The translations under genes were made by a program, and so were the position numbers. A DNA stretch of 64,000 bases from CAZEJS01 sp964512645 (GTDB lineage: Bacteria > Actinomycetota > Geothermincolia > Fen-727 > Anoxymicrobiaceae), in assembly GCA_964512645.1 (NCBI GenBank), contig CAZEJS010000001.1, forward strand, positions 1 through 64,000, given 5' to 3'. The notes under the pieces are model-generated. The model saw only the letters and a list, made by a program, of their open reading frames with translations, ran no database searches and was not told where the DNA came from. Below are positions 17,641-25,738 of the stretch, piece by piece. The first letter of the stretch is position 1, and the number at the start of each line of letters is the position of its first letter.

Positions 17641-19338
17641 CTAACCCCCTATCATGTCGTCGAGCGACGCCCCGGGCGCCACCATCGGGAACACGTTCTC
17701 CTCCTGCTCGACAATGAAATCTATGAGGACCGGCACCTTTTTCTCCTTGAACGCCTCCCTGAGCGCCGGTTCGACCTCGTCCTTCCCGCTTACCCTGAGG
17801 CCTTTGGCCCCGTAGGCCTCGGCAAGCAGCACGAAGTCCGGGGACTCGCCGCGGCGCAGGTGCGTGTGAGAGTAACGCCTGTCGAAGAACATCTCCTGCC
17901 ACTGCCTGACCATGCCGAGGTAACCGTTGTTGATGACGGCTATGACGACCGGGATCTCCTCGAGAACGGCCGTGGCCAGCTCCTGGGAGTTCATCTGCAT
18001 CGAGCCGTCCCCGGCGATGTTCACCACCTGCGCGTCCGGCCTTCCTACCTTCGCCCCGATGGAGGCGGGGAGCCCGAACCCCATCGTGCCCAGACCCCCG
18101 GACGAGATGAACCGCCGCGGGCGGTCGGACTTGTAGAACTGGGCCGCCCACATCTGGTGCTGGCCCACGTCCGTGACCACGGTAGCCTTGCCCCTGGTCA
18201 CCCGGTAGATCTCGTCGACGACAAACTGCGGCCGCAGGGTTTCGCCGGCCGGCACCGTCAGCGGGTATTCTTTCTTCCACTCCCTTATCTGCCGGTGCCA
18301 GGGCTTGAGGTCGGGGTACGCGGCGTCCTGCGTTTTTTCTTTCAGAAAACCGAGCAGCTCCTTCAAGACCGCCCTGGCGTCGCCGACGATCGGAACGGTG
18401 ACCGGCACGTTCTTGCCTATCTCCGCCGGGTCCACGTCGATGTGGATGATCTTCGCGTGAGGGGCGAACGCGTCCAGCCTCCCGGTGATGCGGTCGTCGA
18501 ACCGCGCCCCGATCGCGATGATGAGGTCGGTCTCCATCATCACGTAATTGGCGTAGGACGTGCCGTGCATCCCCAGCATCCCCAGGGACAGCCTGGAGGT
18601 CTCCGGGTAGGCCCCCTTCGCCATCAGGGTGGTGGTCACCGGCAGGTCGAGCATGTCCGCAAGCTCCCTCAGTTCGACCGACGCACCGGAGGAGACGACC
18701 CCGCCGCCGGCGTAGATGACCGGTCTCTTCGCCGCGGCCATGAGGCGCGCGGCCTCTTTGATCTGCCTGAGGTGGCCCTTCGTGGTTGGCTTGTACCCGG
18801 GAAGCGCCGCGCGCCTCTCCGGGTACTTGAAGTCGAACACCGCCCGCTGCACGTCCGAGGGCAGGTCGATGAGGACCGCTCCCGGCCTGCCGGTGGAGGC
18901 TATGAGGAACGCCTCCTGCACAGTGGGGGCGATATCCCGGGGGTCTTTGATGAGGTAGTTGTGCTTTACCACGGGCAGGGTGATTCCGGTGGTGTCGGCC
19001 TCCTGGAACGCGTCGGTGCCTATCACGTGAGTGGCGACCTGTCCGGAAATCGCCACAAGGGGGACCGAGTCCATGTTGGCGGTAGCGATGCCGGTCACCA
19101 GGTTGGTGGCCCCCGGCCCGCTGGTGGACATGCATACGCCGACCTTGCCGGTGGCTCGCGCGTATCCGTCGGCGGCGTGCGCGGCGCCCTGTTCGTGCCT
19201 GGTGAGCACGTGCCGTATCGGGAAGTCGAGCAGCACGTCATAAGTGGGCATTATGGAACCGCCCGGGTATCCGAAGATGACCTCGACGTCCTCCTTCTCC
19301 ACGCTCTTCAGGAGCGCCGCCGCGCCGCTCATCTTCAT
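17641..19338 (-). CDS. ilvB: Acetolactate synthase large subunit
   Basis: The 565-residue ThDP enzyme makes acetolactate from two pyruvates and acetohydroxybutyrate from pyruvate plus 2-oxobutyrate. The ThDP-activating glutamate is in RHEQGAAHAADGYAR. GDGSMQMNSQEL is the ThDP/Mg motif, and the central FAD domain has GARFDDRITG. The start at 19338 is set by GGAGG 8 bases upstream; the longer TTG start at 19353 lies within that site. Its ATG overlaps the ilvD stop as ATGA. Confidence 0.93.
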   Translation of the reverse strand: MKMSGAAALLKSVEKEDVEVIFGYPGGSIMPTYDVLLDFPIRHVLTRHEQGAAHAADGYARATGKVGVCMSTSGPGATNLVTGIATANMDSVPLVAISGQVATHVIGTDAFQEADTTGITLPVVKHNYLIKDPRDIAPTVQEAFLIASTGRPGAVLIDLPSDVQRAVFDFKYPERRAALPGYKPTTKGHLRQIKEAARLMAAAKRPVIYAGGGVVSSGASVELRELADMLDLPVTTTLMAKGAYPETSRLSLGMLGMHGTSYANYVMMETDLIIAIGARFDDRITGRLDAFAPHAKIIHIDVDPAEIGKNVPVTVPIVGDARAVLKELLGFLKEKTQDAAYPDLKPWHRQIREWKKEYPLTVPAGETLRPQFVVDEIYRVTRGKATVVTDVGQHQMWAAQFYKSDRPRRFISSGGLGTMGFGLPASIGAKVGRPDAQVVNIAGDGSMQMNSQELATAVLEEIPVVIAVINNGYLGMVRQWQEMFFDRRYSHTHLRRGESPDFVLLAEAYGAKGLRVSGKDEVEPALREAFKEKKVPVLIDFIVEQEENVFPMVAPGASLDDMIGG

Positions 19339-21020
19339 GTCGCCGACCTCCAATCCGCCTCGATGTTCTCCGGGTCCACTACCGCTCCCCCCGCGGCGCT
19401 GCCTACCATGCTCTCGTAAACCGACAAGACTCCGCGCCTTGCCCCCGGAGCCGGTGTCTTACACGCTGCACGCCTTCTGTCGAGCTCGGCGTCGTCTACC
19501 AGGAGGTCCAGGCGCCTGGCGTCCATGTCGACCTCGACGGTGTCACCGTCGCGCACCAGCGCTATCGGCCCGCCCGCGGCGGCTTCGGGCGAGACGTGCC
19601 CTATCGCGCCGCCCCTGGTCCCCCCGGAGAAACGTCCGTCGGTGACGAGCAGGACATCGTCGGCCAGCCCCATCCCGGCGATGGCCGAGGTGGGCATCAA
19701 CATCTCGCGCATGCCGGGACCGCCTCTCGGGCCTTCGTACCTGATGACCACGACGTCTCCGGGCCGGATCGAGCCCGCCCTTATCGCGGCTATCCCGGCT
19801 TCCTCGCCGTCGAAGACGCGCGCCGGTCCGGCGTGGCGGCGCATCTTCTCTCCCACCGCGGCCTCTTTAACCACGGCGCCCCCGGGAGCGAGGTTCCCCC
19901 GCAGCACCGCGAGCCCTCCCCGGGGAGAGTACGGGTCGCCAGCCGGGCGGATGACGTCGGCGTCGAGGCTCCGGGCCCCGGAGATGTTCTCCCCAAGCGT
20001 CCGTCCAGACACGGTGGCCGCATCCAGGTCCAGCCCGCCGGTCGGAACGAGCTCCGCGAGAACGGCGCTCACCCCGCCGGCCTCGTGCAAGTCCTGCATA
20101 TGGTACGGCCCCGAGGGGGCGATCCTGCAGAGGTTGGGCGTCGCCGAACAGATGCGATCCACGTGCTCCAGGTCGAAGAAGATGCCCAGTTCGCGCGCTA
20201 TCGCCGGCAGGTGCAGCAGCGAGTTCGTCGAGCCGCCGATGGCCATGTCCAGGGCGAGCGCGTTGTCGAAGGCCCCCGGCGTGAGAATAGCGTCAGGTGT
20301 CGTTCCCGCTTCCACCAGGTCCACCAGCGCCTGTCCGGTCTCCCTGGCGAGCCGGAGCCGGTCCGGGCTCACCGCCGGGATGGTGCCGTTGCCGGGGAGC
20401 GCGATCCCCAGCGCCTCGGAGAGGCAGTTCATGCTGTTGGCGGTGAAGAGTCCCGAGCAGCACCCCGGGCCCGGGCAGGCGCACCTCTCGTAGGCGCCGA
20501 GCTCTTCATCGCTCACCGCGGCGGAAGCCGCGGCTTCCATCACTTTTATCAAGTCCAGATCGGTCTCCCCCAGCCTGCCGGTTGCCATCGGCCCGCCGGA
20601 AACCATGGCCGCGGGGACGTTCATCCTGGCAACGGCCATGAGCATCCCCGGCACCACCTTGTCGCAGTTGGGGATTATCAGCACGCCGTCGAGGGCGTGG
20701 GCCATGACCATGATCTCCACCGTGTAGCTTATTATCTCCCGGGACGGCAGGGAGTACTTCATCCCTTCGTGCCCCATGGCGATCCCGTCACAGACTCCGA
20801 TGGTGTTGAAGAGCATCGGCGTCGCCCCGGCAAGCCTGATGCCCTCGCACGCGGCTTCGTTGACCTCGCCGAGGTGGACGTGCCCCGGGACGAGCCCGTT
20901 CGCCGACCCCGCCACCCCGATCAGCGGGCGGGCGATTTCCTCGTCGGTAAGGCCAAGAGCGCGAAGAAGCGAGCGCTGGCCCGCTTTCTCCCGTCCCACC
21001 TTGATTATGTCACTGCGCAT
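19335..21020 (-). CDS. ilvD: Dihydroxy-acid dehydratase
   Basis: This enzyme of about 561 residues dehydrates the dihydroxy acids to the 2-oxo acids of valine and isoleucine. Cluster cysteines lie in NCDKVVPGM, in the CACPGPGCCSG stretch and in an N-terminal region with a C in VCDGIAMGHEGM. GRFSGGTRG and the C-terminal swivel domain are present. I use the ATG at 21020; a GTG at 21029 is possible. The 4-base ATGA overlap with ilvB indicates coupled translation. Confidence 0.92.
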   Translation of the reverse strand: MRSDIIKVGREKAGQRSLLRALGLTDEEIARPLIGVAGSANGLVPGHVHLGEVNEAACEGIRLAGATPMLFNTIGVCDGIAMGHEGMKYSLPSREIISYTVEIMVMAHALDGVLIIPNCDKVVPGMLMAVARMNVPAAMVSGGPMATGRLGETDLDLIKVMEAAASAAVSDEELGAYERCACPGPGCCSGLFTANSMNCLSEALGIALPGNGTIPAVSPDRLRLARETGQALVDLVEAGTTPDAILTPGAFDNALALDMAIGGSTNSLLHLPAIARELGIFFDLEHVDRICSATPNLCRIAPSGPYHMQDLHEAGGVSAVLAELVPTGGLDLDAATVSGRTLGENISGARSLDADVIRPAGDPYSPRGGLAVLRGNLAPGGAVVKEAAVGEKMRRHAGPARVFDGEEAGIAAIRAGSIRPGDVVVIRYEGPRGGPGMREMLMPTSAIAGMGLADDVLLVTDGRFSGGTRGGAIGHVSPEAAAGGPIALVRDGDTVEVDMDARRLDLLVDDAELDRRRAACKTPAPGARRGVLSVYESMVGSAAGGAVVDPENIEADWRSAT

Positions 21021-21078
21021 CCGTCTCACCCGCCGGCGTTGCGGCGCACGGGTCCCCGGCCTGCCCGGTCCCGTCTCG

Positions 21079-22092
21079 CTAGAGGTTCTCTATCGCTTTC
21101 ACCATGGCGTCAGCCATCTCGCTCGTCTTCGCGTCCCCGCCGATGTCGTAGGTTACCGTCTTCCCCTCGCCGATAACCGCGGAGACGCCCGCGAGCACCC
21201 GTTCGGCTGCCTCGTCCTGTCCGATATGCTTCAGCATCAGGTAACCGGAGAGTATCTGCGCGGTGGGGTCGACCTTGTCCAGCCCCGTATACTTTGGCGC
21301 GCTGCCGTGGGCCGGCTCGAAGACGGCCAGGTCGCCGTCCCCCAGGTTCGAGCTGGGCGCGATACCCAGCCCGCCAATGAGTCCGGCGCAGAGGTCGCTG
21401 AGCATGTCGCCGTAAAGATTGGCCATGACCATCACGTCGTACAGATGGGGTTTCTGCACGAGCTGCATGCACATGTTGTCGACTATCCGTTCCTCGAACT
21501 CCACATCCGGATACTCCTCGGACATCCGCCTCCCTACCTCCAGGAAAAGGCCGTCGGTCATCTTCATGATGTTGGCTTTGTGAACAATGGTGAGTTTCCT
21601 GCGTTTGTTGCGCCTCACGTACTCGAAGGCGAACCTGATGATCCTCTCGGAGCCCTGGCGGGTTATGACCTTGATGGACTCGGCAACGTCCGGCGTGACC
21701 ATATGCTCGATGCCAGCGTAGAGGTCTTCCATGTTCTCGCGAACGACCACGAGGTCTATGTCCGTGTAAGGCGTCTTCACGCCGGGGATGTAGAACGCGG
21801 GGCGCACGCACGCGTAAAGGTCCAGTTCCTTGCGAAGGGCCACGTTTACGCTGCGGAAGCCGCTTCCCACGGGGGTGGTGATGGGCCCCTTGTAGGCAAC
21901 CCGGTTCTCCCGGATGTTGTCCAGCACCGCTTCCGGGAGAGGGGTGCCGTACTTCTCCATTACGTCCGCGCCCGCCTCCTGGCGGTCCCACTCCACCCGG
22001 GCGCCCGCGGCGTCCATCACACGGAGCGCCGCCTCGACGAGCGAGGGCCCCACGCCGTCGCCGGGTATCAGGGTTACTCTTCTCCTGGTCAT
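21079..22092 (-). CDS. NAD-dependent isocitrate dehydrogenase-like protein (second LeuB homologue)
   Basis: This beta-decarboxylating dehydrogenase of about 337 residues differs from LeuB at 8746. Its substrate loop reads GFRSVNVALRKELDLYACVRP, the Ser-x-Asn pattern that in isocitrate dehydrogenases contacts the gamma-carboxylate. RENMEDLYAGIEH also matches NAD-IDH. Metal and NAD motifs (ANLYGDMLSD, GSAPKYTG) are intact. Encoded directly after a second LeuCD pair, it is best read as isocitrate (or homoisocitrate) dehydrogenase for 2-oxoglutarate and glutamate. An isopropylmalate role remains possible. A GTG at 22098 is an alternative start. Confidence 0.72.
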   Translation of the reverse strand: MTRRRVTLIPGDGVGPSLVEAALRVMDAAGARVEWDRQEAGADVMEKYGTPLPEAVLDNIRENRVAYKGPITTPVGSGFRSVNVALRKELDLYACVRPAFYIPGVKTPYTDIDLVVVRENMEDLYAGIEHMVTPDVAESIKVITRQGSERIIRFAFEYVRRNKRRKLTIVHKANIMKMTDGLFLEVGRRMSEEYPDVEFEERIVDNMCMQLVQKPHLYDVMVMANLYGDMLSDLCAGLIGGLGIAPSSNLGDGDLAVFEPAHGSAPKYTGLDKVDPTAQILSGYLMLKHIGQDEAAERVLAGVSAVIGEGKTVTYDIGGDAKTSEMADAMVKAIENL

Positions 22093-22116
22093 TTTCACCT
22101 TTCTCCGATCGGTCGT

Positions 22117-22611
22117 TCACTCAACGGCAAGACGCCCGTGCTTCTTCATGTACTCCACCAGGCCGCCCTCGGAAAGGATGTCCAGCATCACCCCCGGGAG
22201 GGGAGGCGACTCGATCGTCACGTCTTTCGTCAGGTTCAGGATGACGCCGTTCTCCAGGTCGACCTCCAGGGTGTCCCCGTCGCCGATCCCCGACGTGTCG
22301 CACACAAGCGCGGGCAGCCCGTTGTTGATAGAGTTCCGGAAGTAGATCCTGGCGAACGACTCCGCCAGGACCGCCGCCACCCCCGCGCATTTGAGCGCCA
22401 GGGGAGCCTGTTCCCGGGAGGACCCGCAGCCGAAGTTCTTTCCGGCCACGATGAAGTCCCCCTCCTTGAGCCTCTTCACGAAATCCGGGTCGAGGTCCTC
22501 CATCACGTGGCAGGCGAGCTCGTCCATGTCCAGCGTCTTGAATTTGTGCCGGCCGGAGATGATGTAGTCGGTGTTGACGTCGTCTTCGAACCTGTGCGCT
22601 TCTCCTCGCAT
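22117..22611 (-). CDS. Aconitase-family small subunit (second LeuD homologue)
   Basis: The 164-residue swivelling subunit shows EDDVNTDYIISGRHK and GKNFGCGSSREQAP, with Cys where leuD1 has Ser. It is encoded one base after the second large subunit and 24 bases before the isocitrate-dehydrogenase-like gene. The substrate loop (YIISGRHK) differs from the YLVSNDP of leuD1, so its substrate is likely different. Candidates are citrate/isocitrate, homocitrate or methylmalate derivatives. Confidence 0.75.
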   Translation of the reverse strand: MRGEAHRFEDDVNTDYIISGRHKFKTLDMDELACHVMEDLDPDFVKRLKEGDFIVAGKNFGCGSSREQAPLALKCAGVAAVLAESFARIYFRNSINNGLPALVCDTSGIGDGDTLEVDLENGVILNLTKDVTIESPPLPGVMLDILSEGGLVEYMKKHGRLAVE

Positions 22612-22612
22612 G

Positions 22613-23866
22613 TCAGACGACCTTTCTCGGGTCGGTTATCTCCCCGGTCAAACAGCTCGCCGCCACCGTCGCCGGGGAAGCGAGGTAAATGAAGGCTTCG
22701 GGGTTGCCCATCCGCCCCTTGAAGTTGCGGTTGGCGGTCGAGATGACGTTCTCGCCGTCGGCGGGAACCCCCTGGTGCGTGCCCACGCAGGACGCGCAGC
22801 CCGGACACATCACAGACGCGCCCGCTTCAGTGAAGACCTCTATCAGGCCTTCACGCAGGGCCGCCAGCATGACCTCTCTCGAGGCGGGAGCGACTATCAT
22901 CCTCACTCCCCTGGCCACGCTCTTGCCCCTGACTATCGAGGCCGCCGCCCGAAGGTCGTCGAGCCTCCCGTTGGTACAGGTGCCTATGAGCCCCTCGGCA
23001 ATCTCGGTGCCCTCCACTTCGCCCACCGGGCAGACGTTGTCGACGGCATGCGGCCGGGCTACCTGGGGCTCCAGGTCGCTTATGTCGTACCGGCGCTCTT
23101 CGACGTAGACCGCGTCGGCGTCGGGGTACACCGGCGTCACGGGCCCAGGAGCGCGCCCCTTCAGAAAAGCGAGCGTCTTCTCGTCCGCTTCCATGAGCCC
23201 CGCCTTCGCTCCCATCTCCACCGCCAGGTTGCTGATGGTCAGGCGGCCGTCGAGACTCAGCTCGGAGATCGCAGAACCGCCTATCTCCAGCGCCATGTAA
23301 GTAGCGCCGTCGGCGGTCACGTCACCCACCATCATCAGCGCGATGTCCTTGGAGTGGACCCCCCGGGGCAGCTTACCCTCCACCGCCACCTTCATCGTCT
23401 CGGGCACCCGGAACCAGAGCGAGCCCGATAGGAGCCCCGCGGCCAGGTCGGTCGAACCCACGCCGGTGGCGAACGCGTTGACCGCCCCGTACGTGCAGGT
23501 GTGAGAGTCCGCTCCTATCACCAGGTTGCCCGGAAGAGCGTGCCCCCTGTCGAGCATCACCTGGTGGCACACGCCCTCACCGACGTCGTTCAACTCGAGC
23601 CCGTGCCTTTCCGCGAAGGCGCGCATCAGCGCGTGCAGCTCGGAAATCGACCTCAGCGGGCTGGGGGCGCTGTGATCTATGCAGAACGCCGCCCTGCCGG
23701 CCATGGATATCCCCGCGCCTCCCATGCCCTCGAAGGAGCGTATCGCCAGCGGCGCCGTGCCGTCCTGGGCCATCACGTAGTCGAGCTCGGCGATCACAAT
23801 GTCACCAGCGGCGGCGTCCCGGCCGGAGTGCGCCGAGAAGATTTTCTCGGAAATCGTCTTTCCCAC
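22613..23866 (-). CDS. Aconitase-family large subunit (second LeuC homologue)
   Basis: This [4Fe-4S] hydro-lyase subunit of about 417 residues belongs to the LeuC/homoaconitase/dimethylmalate dehydratase group. Cluster cysteines lie in GTCTNGRLDD and CPGCASCVG, where leuC1 has TCGPCLGG. It is the first gene of the operon. The GTG at 23866 is preferred because GGAGG (23877-23881) is 10 bases upstream; the longer ORF start at 23890 lies upstream of that site. With its small subunit and the IDH-like gene, it could replace aconitase in 2-oxoglutarate synthesis. This is inference from context and motif differences. Confidence 0.75.
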   Translation of the reverse strand: MGKTISEKIFSAHSGRDAAAGDIVIAELDYVMAQDGTAPLAIRSFEGMGGAGISMAGRAAFCIDHSAPSPLRSISELHALMRAFAERHGLELNDVGEGVCHQVMLDRGHALPGNLVIGADSHTCTYGAVNAFATGVGSTDLAAGLLSGSLWFRVPETMKVAVEGKLPRGVHSKDIALMMVGDVTADGATYMALEIGGSAISELSLDGRLTISNLAVEMGAKAGLMEADEKTLAFLKGRAPGPVTPVYPDADAVYVEERRYDISDLEPQVARPHAVDNVCPVGEVEGTEIAEGLIGTCTNGRLDDLRAAASIVRGKSVARGVRMIVAPASREVMLAALREGLIEVFTEAGASVMCPGCASCVGTHQGVPADGENVISTANRNFKGRMGNPEAFIYLASPATVAASCLTGEITDPRKVV

Positions 23867-23891
23867 CGTGATATTTCCTCCAATAATCACT

Positions 23892-23927
23892 GTTCCCCCC
23901 TAAGGCTTCACGCCTTTGGTGGGGAAC
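23892..23927 (-). promoter_or_regulatory. 5'-UTR stem-loop in front of the branched-chain operon
   Basis: Outer arms GTTCCCC/GGGGAAC (23892-23898 and 23921-23927) enclose an inner perfect hairpin AAGGC/GCCTT (23902-23906 and 23912-23916). It lies between the predicted transcription start (about 23934) and the leuC2 ribosome site. No U-run follows on the minus strand, so it is more likely an RNA-stability, regulator-binding or translational element than a terminator. It matches no riboswitch class I know. Confidence 0.45.
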
Positions 23928-23940
23928 TGTTCGAAAGACC

Positions 23941-23969
23941 ATTTTATTTCTTTTGCCGCTCTTTTGAAA
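23941..23969 (-). promoter_or_regulatory. Probable promoter of the leuCD2-ilv-ser-leu operon
   Basis: On the minus strand TTTCAA (-35, bases 23969-23964), a 17-base spacer and TAAAAT (-10, 23946-23941) are found in an AT-rich patch. This is directly upstream of the leader hairpin. The -10 matches sigma-70 consensus at 5 of 6 positions and the -35 at 3 of 6. Confidence 0.5.
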
Positions 23970-24004
23970 GATAACGGGATTCCAGCCGCTTTTTCGGCCT
24001 TGCC

Positions 24005-25084
24005 TCACGGGCCCCACGACAGGGGGGGCGACCAGCTCCCCGGACCCAGTTCCACCTTCCGGCTGAACCTGCCTCCCGCACCGTACACGAACACCGAGTC
24101 GCGTGATCCCGCCGCGGGGTCGGCTTCGAACAGCAACGCGAACCGTGACCCCGAAGGCGCGGCGCTGATGTCAGTGAACCGGCCGCCGGAAGGAGGCTCG
24201 ACGGCAAGCCGCAGGCGGGCCGCGCCACCGGTGCCTGTCACGAAGTAAACGGCGGTCGGCCTCGAGGGCCCCGGCCTCTCAACCAGGACCGCGAGTACGT
24301 CCTCGCCTGTCCAGGCCATTGACCTCACCCGGCCTTCCACCACCTCGCCGTCGGCATCCCGCGTGCTGCCCGGCACCAGCACCGTCCTCTGCCGTATGGA
24401 GCTCTCGTTCCGGCCGGAGGCGAGACCGGTCACTACCGTCGCTCCGCCTTTACGGGCATAGGCGAGCTTGCCGCTTACCGGCGAGAACGCCGCGCAGGTT
24501 ACGAAATCGGGCGCCTGGACCTCTCCCCTGCCCTCCGGGCCTCGGAACGGAAGGTCCGATATCAGGCTGCTCTTGATGTCGATCTGCCGGAGCTTTCCGC
24601 CGGACAGGAACCAGATCTGGTTGTGCCTGGGAAGGAAGCCGAGCTGGCGGACCCGCGAATCGCCGGCCCGGACCGGTATGGTCCACTCCGCGTGCTGGCG
24701 CCCGCTGAACGCGCTCTTGCTCCGTATGCTGACTTCCTCGACCTTGCCGCCAGCCCTGCGGTACCAGCCCACGATCACCTCTTCGCGGCTCCCGGAGATT
24801 GCCCAGGAGGAGTACCCCTGAGAGCCGGCCGGGGCCGCTACGAACTCGCGAGAGGGTCCGCCCGACAGCGGCACCAGCCTTACCGCGCCGTTGTGACCGA
24901 CCAGCGCCTCCGACGTCTTCACCGTCCCGGGGAGCAACCTGGGCACAAAGAACGCCGAGAGCGCCATGGCGGCCAGCATCACCGCGAGGTATTCGACCGT
25001 GCGACGCTGAGGGCGCCACCGCTTGTTCTTCTCGACGAACTTCTTCGCCTGCTCGTATCGCTGTTCGACAGGTGCATCGGGCAT
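24005..25084 (-). CDS. Membrane-anchored protein with an extracytoplasmic propeller-like domain
   Basis: The 359-residue protein has a basic cytoplasmic start (about 1-28), one transmembrane helix (about 30-50, EYLAVMLAAMALSAFFV) and an extracytoplasmic domain. That domain has short repeating WTIPV/FSPVSGKLAYA/SMAWTGEDVLAVLVE units typical of WD40/LpqB-like beta-propellers. It has no catalytic motif. It is a single gene between the branched-chain operon promoter and gcvH. A sensory or scaffold role is a guess. Confidence 0.65.
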   Translation of the reverse strand: MPDAPVEQRYEQAKKFVEKNKRWRPQRRTVEYLAVMLAAMALSAFFVPRLLPGTVKTSEALVGHNGAVRLVPLSGGPSREFVAAPAGSQGYSSWAISGSREEVIVGWYRRAGGKVEEVSIRSKSAFSGRQHAEWTIPVRAGDSRVRQLGFLPRHNQIWFLSGGKLRQIDIKSSLISDLPFRGPEGRGEVQAPDFVTCAAFSPVSGKLAYARKGGATVVTGLASGRNESSIRQRTVLVPGSTRDADGEVVEGRVRSMAWTGEDVLAVLVERPGPSRPTAVYFVTGTGGAARLRLAVEPPSGGRFTDISAAPSGSRFALLFEADPAAGSRDSVFVYGAGGRFSRKVELGPGSWSPPLSWGP

Positions 25085-25152
25085 GTGTCAATTATACAGG
25101 CAGCCGCGGGAGGCCGGCCCGTCGGTGCGCCGCCGGGCGGCGCACGATGGGT

Positions 25153-25181
25153 TTGAATTAGATATTTCCATTTGATATATT
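25153..25181 (+). promoter_or_regulatory. gcvH promoter
   Basis: TTGAAT (25153-25158), a 17-base spacer and TATATT (25176-25181) form a near-consensus sigma-70 promoter. It sits 30 bases upstream of the gcvH start, in a short AT-rich patch. Confidence 0.7.
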
Positions 25182-25210
25182 CCTCTGGGACTACTAGGAG
25201 GGAGATGGCC

Positions 25211-25594
25211 ATGGAAAACTTTCCTGAGGATCTGAAGTATCACAAAGAGCACATGTGGGTGCGCGGCGACGGCACCATTGGGATAACTTTCTACGCCCAG
25301 GACCAGCTGGGCGAGATCGTCTTCATCGAAGTGCCCGAGCCCGGGGCCGACGTCGAGGCCGGGGAAGGCTTCGGGGAGATCGAGTCGCGCAAGTCGGTCT
25401 CGGACCTCATCGCCCCGGTGACGGGCACCATCAAAGAGGTCAACGCCGAAGTGCAGGACGCCCCCGAGATCATCAACGAAGACCCCTACGGCAAGGGATG
25501 GGTCGCCATTATCGACGTGGCCGACGCCGCGGAGATCGAAGGCCTCATGACAGCGGCCGAGTACAACGAGCTCGTTTCCGGAGAGGAAGGCTGA
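25211..25594 (+). CDS. gcvH: Glycine cleavage system H protein (lipoyl carrier)
   Basis: The 127-residue lipoyl-domain protein shuttles the aminomethyl group of glycine between the P, T and L proteins. The lipoylated lysine is K61 in ESRKSVSDL, and the C-terminal helix and NEDPYGKGW are typical. The ATG at 25211 is chosen because GGAGG (25197-25201) is 9 bases upstream; the ATG at 25205 is too close. It is monocistronic, with its own promoter and terminator. gcvP and gcvT are not in the window, while lipA and lpd are. It may serve glycine synthesis from methylene-THF, or be a general lipoyl carrier. Confidence 0.92.
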   Translation: MENFPEDLKYHKEHMWVRGDGTIGITFYAQDQLGEIVFIEVPEPGADVEAGEGFGEIESRKSVSDLIAPVTGTIKEVNAEVQDAPEIINEDPYGKGWVAIIDVADAAEIEGLMTAAEYNELVSGEEG

Positions 25595-25614
25595 GCGCCG
25601 ACAGGCAACAAACC

Positions 25615-25647
25615 AAAGGCGGGCGGCGACGCCCGCCTTTTTCTTTG
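25615..25647 (+). terminator. gcvH terminator
   Basis: A perfect 11-bp stem (25615-25625 with 25630-25640) and a 4-base loop GCGA are followed by a T-rich run. It lies 20 bases after the gcvH stop. On the minus strand it could also stop transcripts from gatB, which converges on it. Confidence 0.8.
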
Positions 25648-25705
25648 CACGATCTCATCTGGCCGGGAGAACCCCGGCGCGGGTGAGGTGACCGCCCCCA
25701 GCCCA

Positions 25706-25721
25706 CCCCCCCCGGGGGGGG
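25706..25721. repeat. C8G8 palindrome
   Basis: Eight C followed directly by eight G, a perfect 16-base self-complementary tract, lie between the gcvH terminator and the gatB stop codon. No known function; it could also be an assembly-sensitive site. Confidence 0.5.
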
Positions 25722-25738
25722 TTGACCTCGGAAACCGC

